From positions 1-64,000 of the IMG/VR virus record IMGVR_UViG_3300009514_000515: DNA of 64,000 nucleotides. One strand, 5' to 3'. Numbering within the stretch: position 1 is the first letter of the stretch; every line of letters begins with the position of its first letter. The notes beneath the pieces are model-generated. The model saw nothing but the letters and a program-made list of their open reading frames with translations. It was not told where the DNA came from and did not search any database. A program made the translations under genes and the position numbers. The DNA is from a virus. This document shows, in pieces, positions 25,823-34,850 of the stretch.

Positions 25823-28072
25823 TTACCTCCTCGGAGCGAATGTCCAGCCGGCCAGGCGAGGATGCTTGGGCAGCTCCTCTCGTCCTCGGGGCACTCCCGT
25901 AATACCGGGCTCGTCGGTCTCTACGACATACCGCGTTAGCGTCGAGAACTGACGACCACCGGGCATGCGCTTGATGTCTTTCTTGGTCGGTGGAGGCCCT
26001 TTGGCGCGCTCCGCCGGGATGATGTTGGATAGAGCACCAGAGTCGTGGAACTGCTTGACCTCACGCCGCTCGGGATTGTCGAAGAAGTAGCTCTCGGCGG
26101 TTAGGGGGTTGATAGGGTGCGAAGCGAACCAAAGGCGACGGAAGTCCTGAGCAGCCTTCTTGCCCTGTTCATCGACCATCTTCTGGAGGGACTTCTCGAT
26201 AACCTCCTCGTCGGGCTTGATGAGCTTGCGCGCCAGTTCGTCGAAGAACTCACCGAAATCGGCCTGGGCAGGAACCTCGTCCCCAACCTCGGACTCTTCC
26301 TCCCCAGACTCGACCTCGGACTCCTCGGTGGAGAACAAAAGGCGCAAACCGGCTTTCTTGGGCTTCTCGCGCTTCTCCTTCTTGTGCCCCCTCTCGATCT
26401 CTTTGTCCTCGCGGGCTCGCTCGGACTCGACGACTTCCCGCTCGGCTTCTCCAGAGGGGCCCGCCTGGGCGTAGTCCTCAGTCAGACGAGATATTTCTTT
26501 GACGGAGTCTTGGAGGCTCTTGGTCAGTGTGCGGGAGCGGTTGTGGGCATCTGAAACATCCCGCCCACCTTCCTCGACCTTGTCCTTGAGCTTGCGCAGC
26601 TTGTCGTCTTCTGGGTCGAGCTTCTTCTCGGCCTCGGCCAGGTCCTTCTTGGCCTGCTCCAGGGCCTTGGTGGCTTCGTCCCAGTCCTTGTTCGCCTCGT
26701 TGAGCTGAGTCTGCTGGTCTTCCAGCTTGATCTTGGCCTGGTCGTGCTTCTTCGAGTACTCCTGGTACCGCTTGCGCTTCTCCATCGCCGTCTCGGTGCC
26801 CTCGGGCTTGCCGGCGAACTCCAGCATGCTGTCCAGGATGTGTTCGATGGCGAACGCCAGGAACGAAGACGGACGACCCTTGGCCACCTCTGGCGGGAGG
26901 TTCTTGGCGAGGTTCTCGGCGAACTGGCGCTTGGTCTTCTCATCAGGGATAAGATCGCTAATCTCGGTCGACCCCTTGGCCTCGACCTCCTCCTGCATCT
27001 CCTCCTCGACCTTCGGGAACATCTTCTTCTTGAGGTCCTCGACCTGGCTGTCTAGCTCCTTATCGGTCATCTTATCGACCTCAGAGAGCCACTTGACGAC
27101 CTCACGATTCTTGAGTTTGTTGGCCAAACCGACGATGCGCTGACGAATGCTCGACTTGCTCTTGCCCAAGTACTCATCGATGAGCGCCTGGTCGTGTTCT
27201 GAGACGTCCTCGGCCTTCCCTTTGGCCTTGTCCTGCTCAGCCTTGAGGTCCTCCGGGGACTCCTCGGGGCGAGCCTCCTCGGGTTTCTTCTTCTTCGGAT
27301 GTGGCTTTTCGTCAGGCCCGTCCTTCGAGACCTCGGTCTCATCGAACTTCTGGCGGGTGTCCGGGCGGTCATCGAACTTCTGGCGGGTGTCCGGGCGGTC
27401 AATCCCCTCTACCCAGTCCCCCCACTCCTTGCGGTTAAGGGCCTTCTCTCCCTTGTCTCTCTTGCGCTTGACGTACGCCCGGTAGTCAGGGTCCTGCTCA
27501 CGACGTTCGACCCCCTTGGCCTCCAAAGAGAACCAGGCGAGGCGGAGCCGGCTTGACGCGAGGCGGTCCATGTCCCGTCGAGCGATGCGCTGACGCAGGA
27601 GGTAGATGTGACTCTCGTGGTCGTTCGCCAGAGACATCAGGAAGTCGTCGAGGCCGAGGGTCAGTACATCCAGTCTTTTGAGGATGTCGTAGACACTCTT
27701 GAGGGCCTTCTGGAGGTCCTGTTCACTCCTCAGACTGCGACGGTGGGGACAAGTGTAGATGGACCAACTACGAAGCCACTCTGTAGCCTTGTCGACCTGA
27801 CTCTCGTTGGAGAACGGGTAGATGCCCTCGGCCGGATCTCCCAGGAGGCCAACGACCTTCTCCGCTAGGGTGTCAACCTCCTGGCCCAGGTTGTTGTAGA
27901 GCCTCTCGAACAACAGGTGGTCGCCGTAGTAGGCGTTACCATGCACCTGCCAGTGGCAGGTCTGGTAATTCCACCTCTGAGCACGCAGCAGTGCCAACAC
28001 CTCCGTGAGATACCCACGGAGGGCCTGGCGTGCAGGGTCCGCCACGCGGTCTGTGGGGCGTCGTGTCTGCAT
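25823..28072 (-). CDS. Dps-like ferritin domain fused to a long coiled coil
   Basis: 749 residues from MQTRRPTDRV at 28072 (weak AAGG SD; one codon after the previous stop). Residues about 12-150 match Dps/ferritin-like proteins: ALLRAQRWNYQTCHWQVHGNAYYGDHLLFERLYNNLGQEVDTLAEKVVGLLG, with His, Trp, His and Glu in the spacing typical of the iron-binding helices. The rest is highly charged and helical, with a duplicated RPDTRQKFDD unit (30-bp tandem repeat at about 27340-27400) and long Lys/Glu coiled coils, and ends with a short globular part. It lies among virion genes, so it may be a head-internal or ejected protein. Free Dps proteins protect DNA and store iron; whether this one does is unknown. 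Confidence 0.7.
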   Translation of the reverse strand: MQTRRPTDRVADPARQALRGYLTEVLALLRAQRWNYQTCHWQVHGNAYYGDHLLFERLYNNLGQEVDTLAEKVVGLLGDPAEGIYPFSNESQVDKATEWLRSWSIYTCPHRRSLRSEQDLQKALKSVYDILKRLDVLTLGLDDFLMSLANDHESHIYLLRQRIARRDMDRLASSRLRLAWFSLEAKGVERREQDPDYRAYVKRKRDKGEKALNRKEWGDWVEGIDRPDTRQKFDDRPDTRQKFDETEVSKDGPDEKPHPKKKKPEEARPEESPEDLKAEQDKAKGKAEDVSEHDQALIDEYLGKSKSSIRQRIVGLANKLKNREVVKWLSEVDKMTDKELDSQVEDLKKKMFPKVEEEMQEEVEAKGSTEISDLIPDEKTKRQFAENLAKNLPPEVAKGRPSSFLAFAIEHILDSMLEFAGKPEGTETAMEKRKRYQEYSKKHDQAKIKLEDQQTQLNEANKDWDEATKALEQAKKDLAEAEKKLDPEDDKLRKLKDKVEEGGRDVSDAHNRSRTLTKSLQDSVKEISRLTEDYAQAGPSGEAEREVVESERAREDKEIERGHKKEKREKPKKAGLRLLFSTEESEVESGEEESEVGDEVPAQADFGEFFDELARKLIKPDEEVIEKSLQKMVDEQGKKAAQDFRRLWFASHPINPLTAESYFFDNPERREVKQFHDSGALSNIIPAERAKGPPPTKKDIKRMPGGRQFSTLTRYVVETDEPGITGVPRGREELPKHPRLAGWTFAPRR

Positions 28073-28077
28073 GTGCC

Positions 28078-30066
28078 TTAGAGGAGGATGAAGCCATCGC
28101 CAAACTGGATGTCGAACTCTTCCGTGTCGGGTGACTCCGAATAGAGACTGAAGTTGTTCAAGGTTCCGTTGACCAGACCGAACTCGGCCGCTGGGTCCAC
28201 AACGGGCGCGTAGTTCGACGCGGTGCGTGTGGGCATGTTGTCGGCCGTGTACTCCATATTGGAGGCCGTGATGGTCTGAGCCTGGAAAGCCTGCTTCTCG
28301 TTCTCCGGGAAGCCTCCGGCGAGGGGTCGGTTGTACTTGGTGCAGGTGTTGTGCATGTTGCGGAATACACACCCCGAGCACTTGTCCATTGCGAGGACGT
28401 AGGGGGCGGAACTCTTCGAATGGTGCTGAGCACCTGTCTCACACCCCTGGATGCCGGACTCGCCGTAAGCTGCAGCCTCGATATAGAGGTGTCCGGCCAG
28501 TCCCTCGTGCTGAGTCCTCATCGCATGGGTGAGGTGGGTGGAGGCTGTCAGGATGTTGGTGCCAAACTCGGAACGCATCAGACCGTCGAGCCGATTGCCG
28601 GCCCACCCGTCATTGAGGTGCAGGCGGAGGCGCTGGAGCATATTGGTCACCTCGGCGACCTTGACCCCAGCTACGCCAGCCACCCTCTTCAGCTCCTGTT
28701 GCCAGGGGTCGAGCTGAGGAACGGACTGCTCTCCGGCATGTCCCCGGAACACGTCACCCTCGAACTGGCCTTTCTTGCTCTGCTGCTTGGAGATGTACAA
28801 CGAAACCATATCCTGGATACCTGCCAGGTGGTGTCCACTCTGGCCCAGAGCGATGGCCTGCTCCTTAGTGAGGTACCCCGCTCGGACACATTGGCCGAGG
28901 TAGGTGGCTACCTTGCGTGCCATCTGGTCACCCTCTCGGGCTCGCAGGGCAGTGACGGCAATGACAGCTTCGTCGGCTTTGGCCTCCCGCATCAACTCAT
29001 CGATGCGGAAGTACTTGTGGCTGTGGTCGACAGGGAAGTCTCGCTCAGGGGTCTCGATGTGGCCCGGAGTCGCGAACGCCTGGCGAAGGACCTCCTTAGG
29101 GTCTCCTTGCGTAGCGATCTTCACACCCAACGAAGCGAGCCTCGGGACGTAGTATAGATAAGCATGCTCCCAGGGCACCGAGGCCACCAGACGCCGCTGA
29201 AAAATCCCACAGGCGCTGTTCTGGTTGTAGACACACCCCACGCACTTGGAGCTGGCCACGACGTACTGGGCGGACTGAGGAACCTGGTTGTTCCAGGTAC
29301 CCTGCTCACAGCCGGGGTAGACAGACGCTCGGAGGAACACCTTGCCTGCAAGGCCGTGCTCCTCAATGATGGACTTCATCGCCGACGCAACCCGGTTGGA
29401 GTCCTCACCCAGGACCTGAGCCGTCTCGATAAGGATGTTCCGGATAGGGTCTCCCGCGGCAGAGCGACGGGCGGCTGCTTGAACAACCGCCTGAATCTGA
29501 CGCATCGAGAACCGCTGCGGACGCGGAGCCTCTTTGTCGGGGTCGGTGAAGTAGCGGGCATGGTCGAGGTCGACGTTCGAACCTTCCAGCCTCATCTTGG
29601 AGCCTTCACTACGGATTCCGTGCGTACGACGGTCGATGCCCCAGGCCTGACTCAGCTCCTCGATACTGAGGTTCGAGGGGTCTCGGGGAAGGCGGTTCGG
29701 GTCCTGCTTCTCCAGGTCTGTCTGGAGTTCCAACCAATCGAGGTTGGGGAGTCGGCTCTCGTGGATGTCTGCGGCCAGGAACGAACGCAGGTCGAGGCCG
29801 TCCTCCTCGGAGAACCAGTTCGTGATACCGGGGTCCTCTTCGGCCCTGACAGTTCGAGGGCCGTAGGGGGCGTTGTCAAACTTGCCGTGCTCCGAGAGGT
29901 TGTTGCCAGGCAGACCGGAGAACCCTTGGGCGGACGGAAGACGTCCTCCCTGCATGACACCTTCGCCAGTGCCCTCGCCGTCGAAGAGGAACCCGTCGAG
30001 GTTCCAGTTCGAGCCAGAAGTCGAGGTGAAGACGCCCTCGGGCAGATTTGACTTGTTGTTCGCCAT
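28078..30066 (-). CDS. Virion-cluster protein with duplicated Cys module
   Basis: 662 residues, no recognised family. Two copies of the same pattern occur: GLAGKVFL...C253, C275xxC278, C286 and GLAGHLYI...C542, C563xxC566, C575. Each has 20-21 residues before the CxxC and 7-8 before the last Cys, so two zinc or disulfide modules are likely. Between them are helices with QMARKVATYLGQCVRAGYLTKEQ. The N-terminal 130 residues are Gly/Asn/Pro-rich. Position among packaging and structural genes suggests a structural role. Confidence 0.62.
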   Translation of the reverse strand: MANNKSNLPEGVFTSTSGSNWNLDGFLFDGEGTGEGVMQGGRLPSAQGFSGLPGNNLSEHGKFDNAPYGPRTVRAEEDPGITNWFSEEDGLDLRSFLAADIHESRLPNLDWLELQTDLEKQDPNRLPRDPSNLSIEELSQAWGIDRRTHGIRSEGSKMRLEGSNVDLDHARYFTDPDKEAPRPQRFSMRQIQAVVQAAARRSAAGDPIRNILIETAQVLGEDSNRVASAMKSIIEEHGLAGKVFLRASVYPGCEQGTWNNQVPQSAQYVVASSKCVGCVYNQNSACGIFQRRLVASVPWEHAYLYYVPRLASLGVKIATQGDPKEVLRQAFATPGHIETPERDFPVDHSHKYFRIDELMREAKADEAVIAVTALRAREGDQMARKVATYLGQCVRAGYLTKEQAIALGQSGHHLAGIQDMVSLYISKQQSKKGQFEGDVFRGHAGEQSVPQLDPWQQELKRVAGVAGVKVAEVTNMLQRLRLHLNDGWAGNRLDGLMRSEFGTNILTASTHLTHAMRTQHEGLAGHLYIEAAAYGESGIQGCETGAQHHSKSSAPYVLAMDKCSGCVFRNMHNTCTKYNRPLAGGFPENEKQAFQAQTITASNMEYTADNMPTRTASNYAPVVDPAAEFGLVNGTLNNFSLYSESPDTEEFDIQFGDGFILL

Positions 30067-30078
30067 CGTGTCTACCTC

Positions 30079-30795
30079 TCAGGTGCGTTCCGACTGGTCC
30101 TGGCTGATTTCCTCGTCGGCCCACCCTTCCGGATTCTGCTTGATCTCGTCTGCGTGCTCGATGATGTCCTCGACCTGACGACTGGACGCGGACCAGTGCG
30201 AGGCATGGACTTCGTCATGTAGCGTGTCTGATAGGGCAGATAGTGCCTCGACGACGTTCATGTACGCGCGACGCATCTCCGAGATACGCTGGATGTAGCC
30301 TCGACCTCCGAGCTTGCCGTCGGGGGAGACCATCCGAGACTTGATTTTGGCGAAGAGAGTGTAGCCGCTCATCGCGTGGCCAAGAGCGGCATTCGTCGCC
30401 CGCAGAGTCTTGGCCAGAGCCTTCACCTGCTTGGGGTCGTAGGTGTAGGCATCGGCGCGAGGCATGTCCCGTTCTGTCGGCGGAGTGGTGAATGCCCAGG
30501 AGGTAGCGTCGTTGGTGTTGTCCTTGACGTGGCGAACCTCTCCGGCCGTCCGAATCATGTAGGCCTGGGCAACCCTCTGGGCCACGTCGCGCTTGATGTG
30601 GGCTAGGACGGAGCGACGGACGTCCTTGAGAACGCCCAAAGGGACGTCCGCACTGGCCGTCCTGAAGCGAGGGTCCGCCTGTGTCCGCAGGGCCTGTGTC
30701 CACTGACGACAAGAGGAGGCCAACTGCTCCTTCGGGGTAGTTGGGGGGAGATGAAAAGACCCCACAACACATCGAGCGATGTCCCTGCGGTCCAT
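30079..30795 (-). CDS. Hypothetical helical protein
   Basis: 238 residues, mostly helical: RRSVLAHIKRDVAQRVAQAYMIRTAG, KQVKALAKTLRATNAALGHAMSGY, ISEMRRAYMNVVEALSALSDTLHDEVHASHW. The phrase RDVAQRVAQAYMIR is similar to AEIAQRVADRYFIR in the split gene at 36977-37288 and AQRVAARYKKK in the topoisomerase fusion, a short A-Q-R-V-A-x-x-Y segment shared by several virion-cluster proteins here. Function unknown. Confidence 0.58.
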   Translation of the reverse strand: MDRRDIARCVVGSFHLPPTTPKEQLASSCRQWTQALRTQADPRFRTASADVPLGVLKDVRRSVLAHIKRDVAQRVAQAYMIRTAGEVRHVKDNTNDATSWAFTTPPTERDMPRADAYTYDPKQVKALAKTLRATNAALGHAMSGYTLFAKIKSRMVSPDGKLGGRGYIQRISEMRRAYMNVVEALSALSDTLHDEVHASHWSASSRQVEDIIEHADEIKQNPEGWADEEISQDQSERT

Positions 30796-30797
30796 GG

Positions 30798-31388
30798 TTA
30801 TACTCCCTTGAGGGGAGACCCGTCCGAGTCGAACAGACGCTCGACGACGTATGTCTCGCCTTCCTTCCGATAGCTCCAGAGGTCCTGGGTCGATTTGTTC
30901 ACCAGTTCGTTGTGGCCGTTGAGGAAGAAGCTAGTGAGGTCACCCAGGCTCGTTGCCGTCACCATGACAGAACTGGCCTGTCGAAGGAGCGGAGGAGCTG
31001 GCTTGAGGTGATGAGCAGCGACAGCCCTCAGAAGGCCGTCGTCCCACATCACGAACACTCGCCCATCGAGGGCTGTCACGTCGCCGGATGCCGTCCGAAC
31101 CTTGACCACGGTGCCTTCGGCGTCGACCTGACCCCGCAGAGGGGTTGGGAAGTCCGAGTAGGCCAGCATGGCTTCGGCAGAAGAGACGAAGGACACCCGA
31201 GTGCCCGACAGAAGAGGAGCAGGCTCCGGAACGGGCAGCGGAGTGGGAGCTTTCCCAAACAGCACACCGAGGTCGTCGGTGCCGTCGGTACTGGTGATAG
31301 CCCGCCCAATTACGCTGTTGGCGAACCCGATGTCTCCAGAGGAGCCGATGTCGATGTTGCCTTCCAGAAGGTCTTCCCAGTATCCCAT
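30798..31388 (-). CDS. Hypothetical virion-cluster protein
   Basis: 196 residues; the start at 31388 has GTGAGGTAGCC upstream. Beta-rich middle (TRVSFVSSAEAMLAYSD, GTVVKVRTASGDVTALDGRVFVMWDDGLLRAVAAHHL), resembling a small barrel, and a strand-rich end (YVVERLFDSDG). It carries no known motif. It directly precedes the helical protein gene at 30079-30795. Confidence 0.55.
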   Translation of the reverse strand: MGYWEDLLEGNIDIGSSGDIGFANSVIGRAITSTDGTDDLGVLFGKAPTPLPVPEPAPLLSGTRVSFVSSAEAMLAYSDFPTPLRGQVDAEGTVVKVRTASGDVTALDGRVFVMWDDGLLRAVAAHHLKPAPPLLRQASSVMVTATSLGDLTSFFLNGHNELVNKSTQDLWSYRKEGETYVVERLFDSDGSPLKGV

Positions 31389-31399
31389 GGCTACCTACC

Positions 31400-31790
31400 T
31401 CACAGTACCGGGACCAGCTCCTTTCGCCGGTCCACGCCGATTCTGTCCCAGTGAATGACAAACCCTTTGTCCTTCACCCATGAAAGAACTTTCCTATAGA
31501 GAAGGTACAACAGCCGAGCCATGATGGTCGCCGGCAAGAGAGCGAAGGTCCCCAGGCCCGGGAACAAGGTCGCCACCAGGAGGCCGATGCCGGATTCCGG
31601 CAAGGACCCCAATAGCTCGCCCATCGACAGCCCGCCCGTGAACCCCCTGATGAGACCTTCGACGTCCCACGAAATCTCGGCCACATTGAGCCAGACCCAG
31701 ATGAACGCCGCAGCCATCAGGGGGCGGGCCAAGGTCTTGGCCAGACCCAGATGAACGCCGCAGCCATCAGGGGGCGGGCCAAGGTCTTGA
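31400..31790 (-). pseudogene. C-terminal half of a split phage gene
   Basis: The open frame reaches into foreign DNA at 31948, but phage-like coding begins at KTLARPLMAAAFIWVWLNV. It goes on with LPESGIGLLVATLFPGLGTFALLPATIMARLLYLLYRK and VIHWDRIGVDRRKELVPVL: hydrophobic helices and a short soluble end. I infer that it was once continuous with the N-terminal half at 37020-37288, because the half genes sit at the two edges of the bacterial island and neither is complete. A 50-bp tandem duplication (31691-31790) lies at its broken end. Confidence 0.5.
31691..31790. repeat. 50-bp tandem duplication at the island junction
   Basis: Bases 31691-31740 and 31741-31790 are identical except for the last base. 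Since 50 is not a multiple of three, the outer copy is out of frame with the phage gene. The copy sits exactly at the left edge of the foreign segment, which suggests a repair or insertion scar, or an assembly join. Confidence 0.9.
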
Positions 31791-31794
31791 CCAC

Positions 31795-31990
31795 CCTGCT
31801 CTTCTCCAACACTCTGTCGATAGGTTGGATGACAATGGGGGCGAAGCTTCTGATGGTAGTCGCGGACGAAGTCGTAGAACTTGTACTGGCGTACATGCTC
31901 CCGCTCCACGCTCCAAAACAGAAACGACCCGATGGGGTAGCCTTGCATCAGGCTGTCGAACAGCCGCGCGATCTGCTCCGGTCGCCTCCG
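31795..31990 (-). pseudogene. DUF262 (GmrSD-type) gene fragment
   Basis: About 65 codons reading RRPEQIARLFDSLMQGYPIGSFLFWSV and YKFYDFVRDYHQ, the conserved early part of DUF262 nucleases that restrict modified DNA or take part in defence. Both ends are missing: a stop lies just upstream of RRPEQ in this frame, and downstream it runs into the 50-bp duplication. The catalytic DGQQR motif, which should follow shortly after, is lost. It is remnant DNA from a bacterial defence region. Confidence 0.7.
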
Positions 31991-32062
31991 GTTTCATATG
32001 ACCAGCTACGCCCCTGGCGCAGCAGCAGCGAGCCGTGACCAGAAGAACCCGGCACGCGCACA

Positions 32063-32480
32063 TCACGGCACCTCGATGCGGTGCGGCTCGAGCAGGTTGA
32101 AGACCGCTTCGTGGGCGTACCACCCGTCCAACGCCGGGTTCTCGTCCCAGCCGACATAGGCCGGGCTCGTTGGCGGAATTCCCTCGACGAGGGAACGGTC
32201 TGCAGCGCGACCAACCACGATGCAGGCGTGCCGATGGCGTGTGAGCATGACGCAGAGCCGACCGGGATCGAGATGGAACTCATCGACGTCGACGAGGCCC
32301 GCAAACGGGTGCCACGCGATGACGATCTCGTACGTGAGCCCCTGGAGCTTGTTCGCGGTGTTGACGACGACGTCCGTCAGACCGGCGTCGTCGAGTGCCA
32401 CCCTCAACAAGTTCTTCTGATCGTTGTGGCTTACGGCAACTGCAATTTCGTTCGCCTGAACGGGCTTCGCCCTCCGGTGC
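32063..32480 (-). pseudogene. C-terminal fragment of an SF1-type helicase
   Basis: The frame reads from about PVQANEIAVAVSHNDQKNLLRVALDD through NTANKLQGLTYEIVIAWHPFAGL and GRLCVMLTRHRHACIVVGR to a stop at 32063. NTANKLQGLTYEIVIAWHP and the R-L-C-V-M-L-T-R-H segment are helicase motifs V and VI of superfamily 1. The N-terminal ATPase part with Walker A is missing; upstream the sequence switches to the end of the restriction helicase gene near 32480-32490. A broken remnant. Confidence 0.65.
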
Positions 32481-32579
32481 GTCTCGCACTGGGCAACGGG
32501 ACCGCGATCGAGGAGCCGAAGCAGTAGTGGTCGACGTGGAAGGAACGGGTCTCGCCCTCGTGGTCCGACGCCGTCTGGA

Positions 32580-34850
32580 TCATCTCCGGGAGCGCGTGCA
32601 CGATGTAGCAGTCATCCGGAGGGGACCCGGGCGGCTCGCGGACGAGTGCGACTCCTTCTCCCAGGCATCAAGCTGGTACAGCGCACGGAAGACTGCCGGG
32701 ATGACGTGGTCGTAGAGCAAGTCGTTATGCCGACTGACCCACTCGACGATCTGGTCCAGGAGCTTCGGGGTTTGCTCGAACAGCTCTTCGATCGCGATGG
32801 GGCTCTTGTTGAGATAGCGTGCGACCTCCGCGACGACGGTGAGACGCGAGTGCTGGCGATCCTCCATGTCCACGACCTCGGACCGGCTGGACACGTCTCG
32901 GCCGTCCCCCCGCAGGCCAGTCTGGATGGTGCGGAGCACCTTGTAGCGCTCAACGAGCTCTTCTGAGAACGACAGGTCGAGCGGCCTGGGGGAGGCGATG
33001 TCCTTTAGCTCCCACAGGTGCCGCTTGCGGCGGATCTCCAGATGAGGGACCGGACGAACCGGACGGACTTCGACCCGCTGCTTGGACTGTCCGTCCTTCT
33101 TGAGTTCGTCGACGGTGAGCTTGTAGTTCTCGTGAAGCTCCTGATCCAGCATCTCCTTGCACTGCGTCGAAAGGTAGACGCGGCCTGTGCGCGTCGGGGG
33201 CATGTCGATGGCGCGGAGGCAGCGCATCGACGCCTGAAGCACGAAGATCTTGGACGTGGGCTTCCGGTAGAGCACGACACCGAAGAGCGACCGACAGTTC
33301 CAGCCCTCCTTGCCCTTGCCTACCAGGAGGATGAACTGCTTGTCCGAGTCGTGGGTGTCGAGGAGGTTGAACGAGCGGATGTCATCTGCCGTGGTGTGTT
33401 TGGAATCGCCCACGTTCACCAGGACCGATGTGCCTGAGATACCCGCGTCGCCCAGAACCTCGAGGAGCACGCGTCTCACGGGATCGATGTCTTTGATCTT
33501 GGGGACGAAGATCGCGAGCTTGGGAAGCATGCCCTCGTAGCGTCGGCCCCCGCCGTGGTGGCGAATGAAGTCGGCGACGGCATCCTTGACGAACTTCTTC
33601 TCGAGGACCTTTTTCTCGTCGACGTGCTGGACTTCGACCTCCTTGAGATAGCCAGCCTCGATCGCCTGCTTGAGCCCGTAGGCGTAGACCACCTCCGGGA
33701 AGACCTGTCCCTTGGCGTAGGGCGTGCCTGTGAAGTTGTAGCAGCCCACGACGCGCGTTCCGCGCTCCTTCAGGTCCTGCCCGAGGAGGTCGACTGTTCG
33801 CCGTAGGCTCGTAGCGCTCTCGGGGTCGAGGTCCTTGATGAGTGTGTTGCCGAAGGCGTGGTGGGCTTCGTCGATGAAGACCCCGAGCTGCTCCATTCTG
33901 CGAAGGGTCTCGTACCGCTGGTTCGTGACGATCTCCGCCTCGTTCTCAATCTCCTCGGTGTCGAACAGGTTCCGAGCCCGCGCTTCGGCGGAGGTCGGCT
34001 CGAGCGTCCGGGGCGTCGCCGCAAACAACTTGGCGGTCGCAGACGGCGTCTTGCTCTGCCGCTTGAGAATGATCTTCTGCGCGTTGCTGACGATGATGTT
34101 GAAACGCTGGCGCAGGCCCGTGAGGGTGGCGCCGTCCTCCTCGAGAAACCGAGCTTCCGCCGCGTCGATCACGTGCATGTACTCGGGCGGGACGACCAGC
34201 AAACGGTCGAACTGTTCAATGTCGCGGCGCAGAGTGGCGAGGACGGTCTTGTCCGGGGCGAAGATCAGGGCATTGTGCGCGTACCGGACATCCTTGGGGT
34301 ACGTGTTCGCCATCAGAAAGTCATAGAAGATGCACGTCGCCATGAGCAGCGTCTTGCCGGTGCCCATGGTCAACGCGAAGATGTAGTTCGCGTACTCGAC
34401 GGCCCCGCCCAGCTTCTTCATCTTCTCGAAGGCAGCCTTGTAGGCTTCCTCTCCGAAGTCCGCGTCGAAGAGCGACGCCTGCTCGTCGACCGATAGGCCG
34501 ATGGCGTCTCGCGTCGCGAACGGCGTCTCCTTCCGGTACCACTTCTCGAAGATCTCGTGGACCGGCCAGGCGCGCACGGCGCGGCCGCCCGCGGAGCGTT
34601 CGACCATGCGCTCCTTGAGGAAGATGTACATCTCGAGGGCCTGCGCTTGAGGCACGCGCAGGAAGCGAGGACGGGCGCGCCGCGCTTCCAGCACTTCGTC
34701 GTAGCCGAGGGGGGCGTTGTACTCGAGGAACCGTTGCGTCACGCCAGGGTAGTTGGCGCGGATCACGACGCGGTTCTTGCGGTACCAACCCCATAGCTCG
34801 TGGTGGAAGGCCTCGTCGAGCGTGACCACCTTGCGAACCGGCTTAGCCAT
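32580..34850 (-). CDS. Type III-like restriction helicase subunit, frameshifted end
   Basis: 756 residues as an open frame. DEAD-type motor: MGTGKT (motif I, about 165), FIDEAHHAFGN (motif II), FTGTPYAKG (motif III), and GKGKEGWNCRSLFGVV and QASMRCLRAI (motifs V and VI). It should translocate DNA and cut with the partner methylase. Near 32655 the frame is shifted: the true C-terminus continues in another frame as DDCYIVHALPEMIQ and EGETRSFHVDHYCFGS down to about 32490, then joins an unrelated helicase fragment. It overlaps the methylase stop (34843). It is probably inactive or altered for cutting. Confidence 0.85.
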   Translation of the reverse strand: MAKPVRKVVTLDEAFHHELWGWYRKNRVVIRANYPGVTQRFLEYNAPLGYDEVLEARRARPRFLRVPQAQALEMYIFLKERMVERSAGGRAVRAWPVHEIFEKWYRKETPFATRDAIGLSVDEQASLFDADFGEEAYKAAFEKMKKLGGAVEYANYIFALTMGTGKTLLMATCIFYDFLMANTYPKDVRYAHNALIFAPDKTVLATLRRDIEQFDRLLVVPPEYMHVIDAAEARFLEEDGATLTGLRQRFNIIVSNAQKIILKRQSKTPSATAKLFAATPRTLEPTSAEARARNLFDTEEIENEAEIVTNQRYETLRRMEQLGVFIDEAHHAFGNTLIKDLDPESATSLRRTVDLLGQDLKERGTRVVGCYNFTGTPYAKGQVFPEVVYAYGLKQAIEAGYLKEVEVQHVDEKKVLEKKFVKDAVADFIRHHGGGRRYEGMLPKLAIFVPKIKDIDPVRRVLLEVLGDAGISGTSVLVNVGDSKHTTADDIRSFNLLDTHDSDKQFILLVGKGKEGWNCRSLFGVVLYRKPTSKIFVLQASMRCLRAIDMPPTRTGRVYLSTQCKEMLDQELHENYKLTVDELKKDGQSKQRVEVRPVRPVPHLEIRRKRHLWELKDIASPRPLDLSFSEELVERYKVLRTIQTGLRGDGRDVSSRSEVVDMEDRQHSRLTVVAEVARYLNKSPIAIEELFEQTPKLLDQIVEWVSRHNDLLYDHVIPAVFRALYQLDAWEKESHSSASRPGPLRMTATSCTRSRR

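Noticed and set aside
31767-32123. 118-codon minus frame across the helicase/DUF262 join
   Set aside because: It reads both remnants out of frame and has no family features; the two remnants explain the sequence better.
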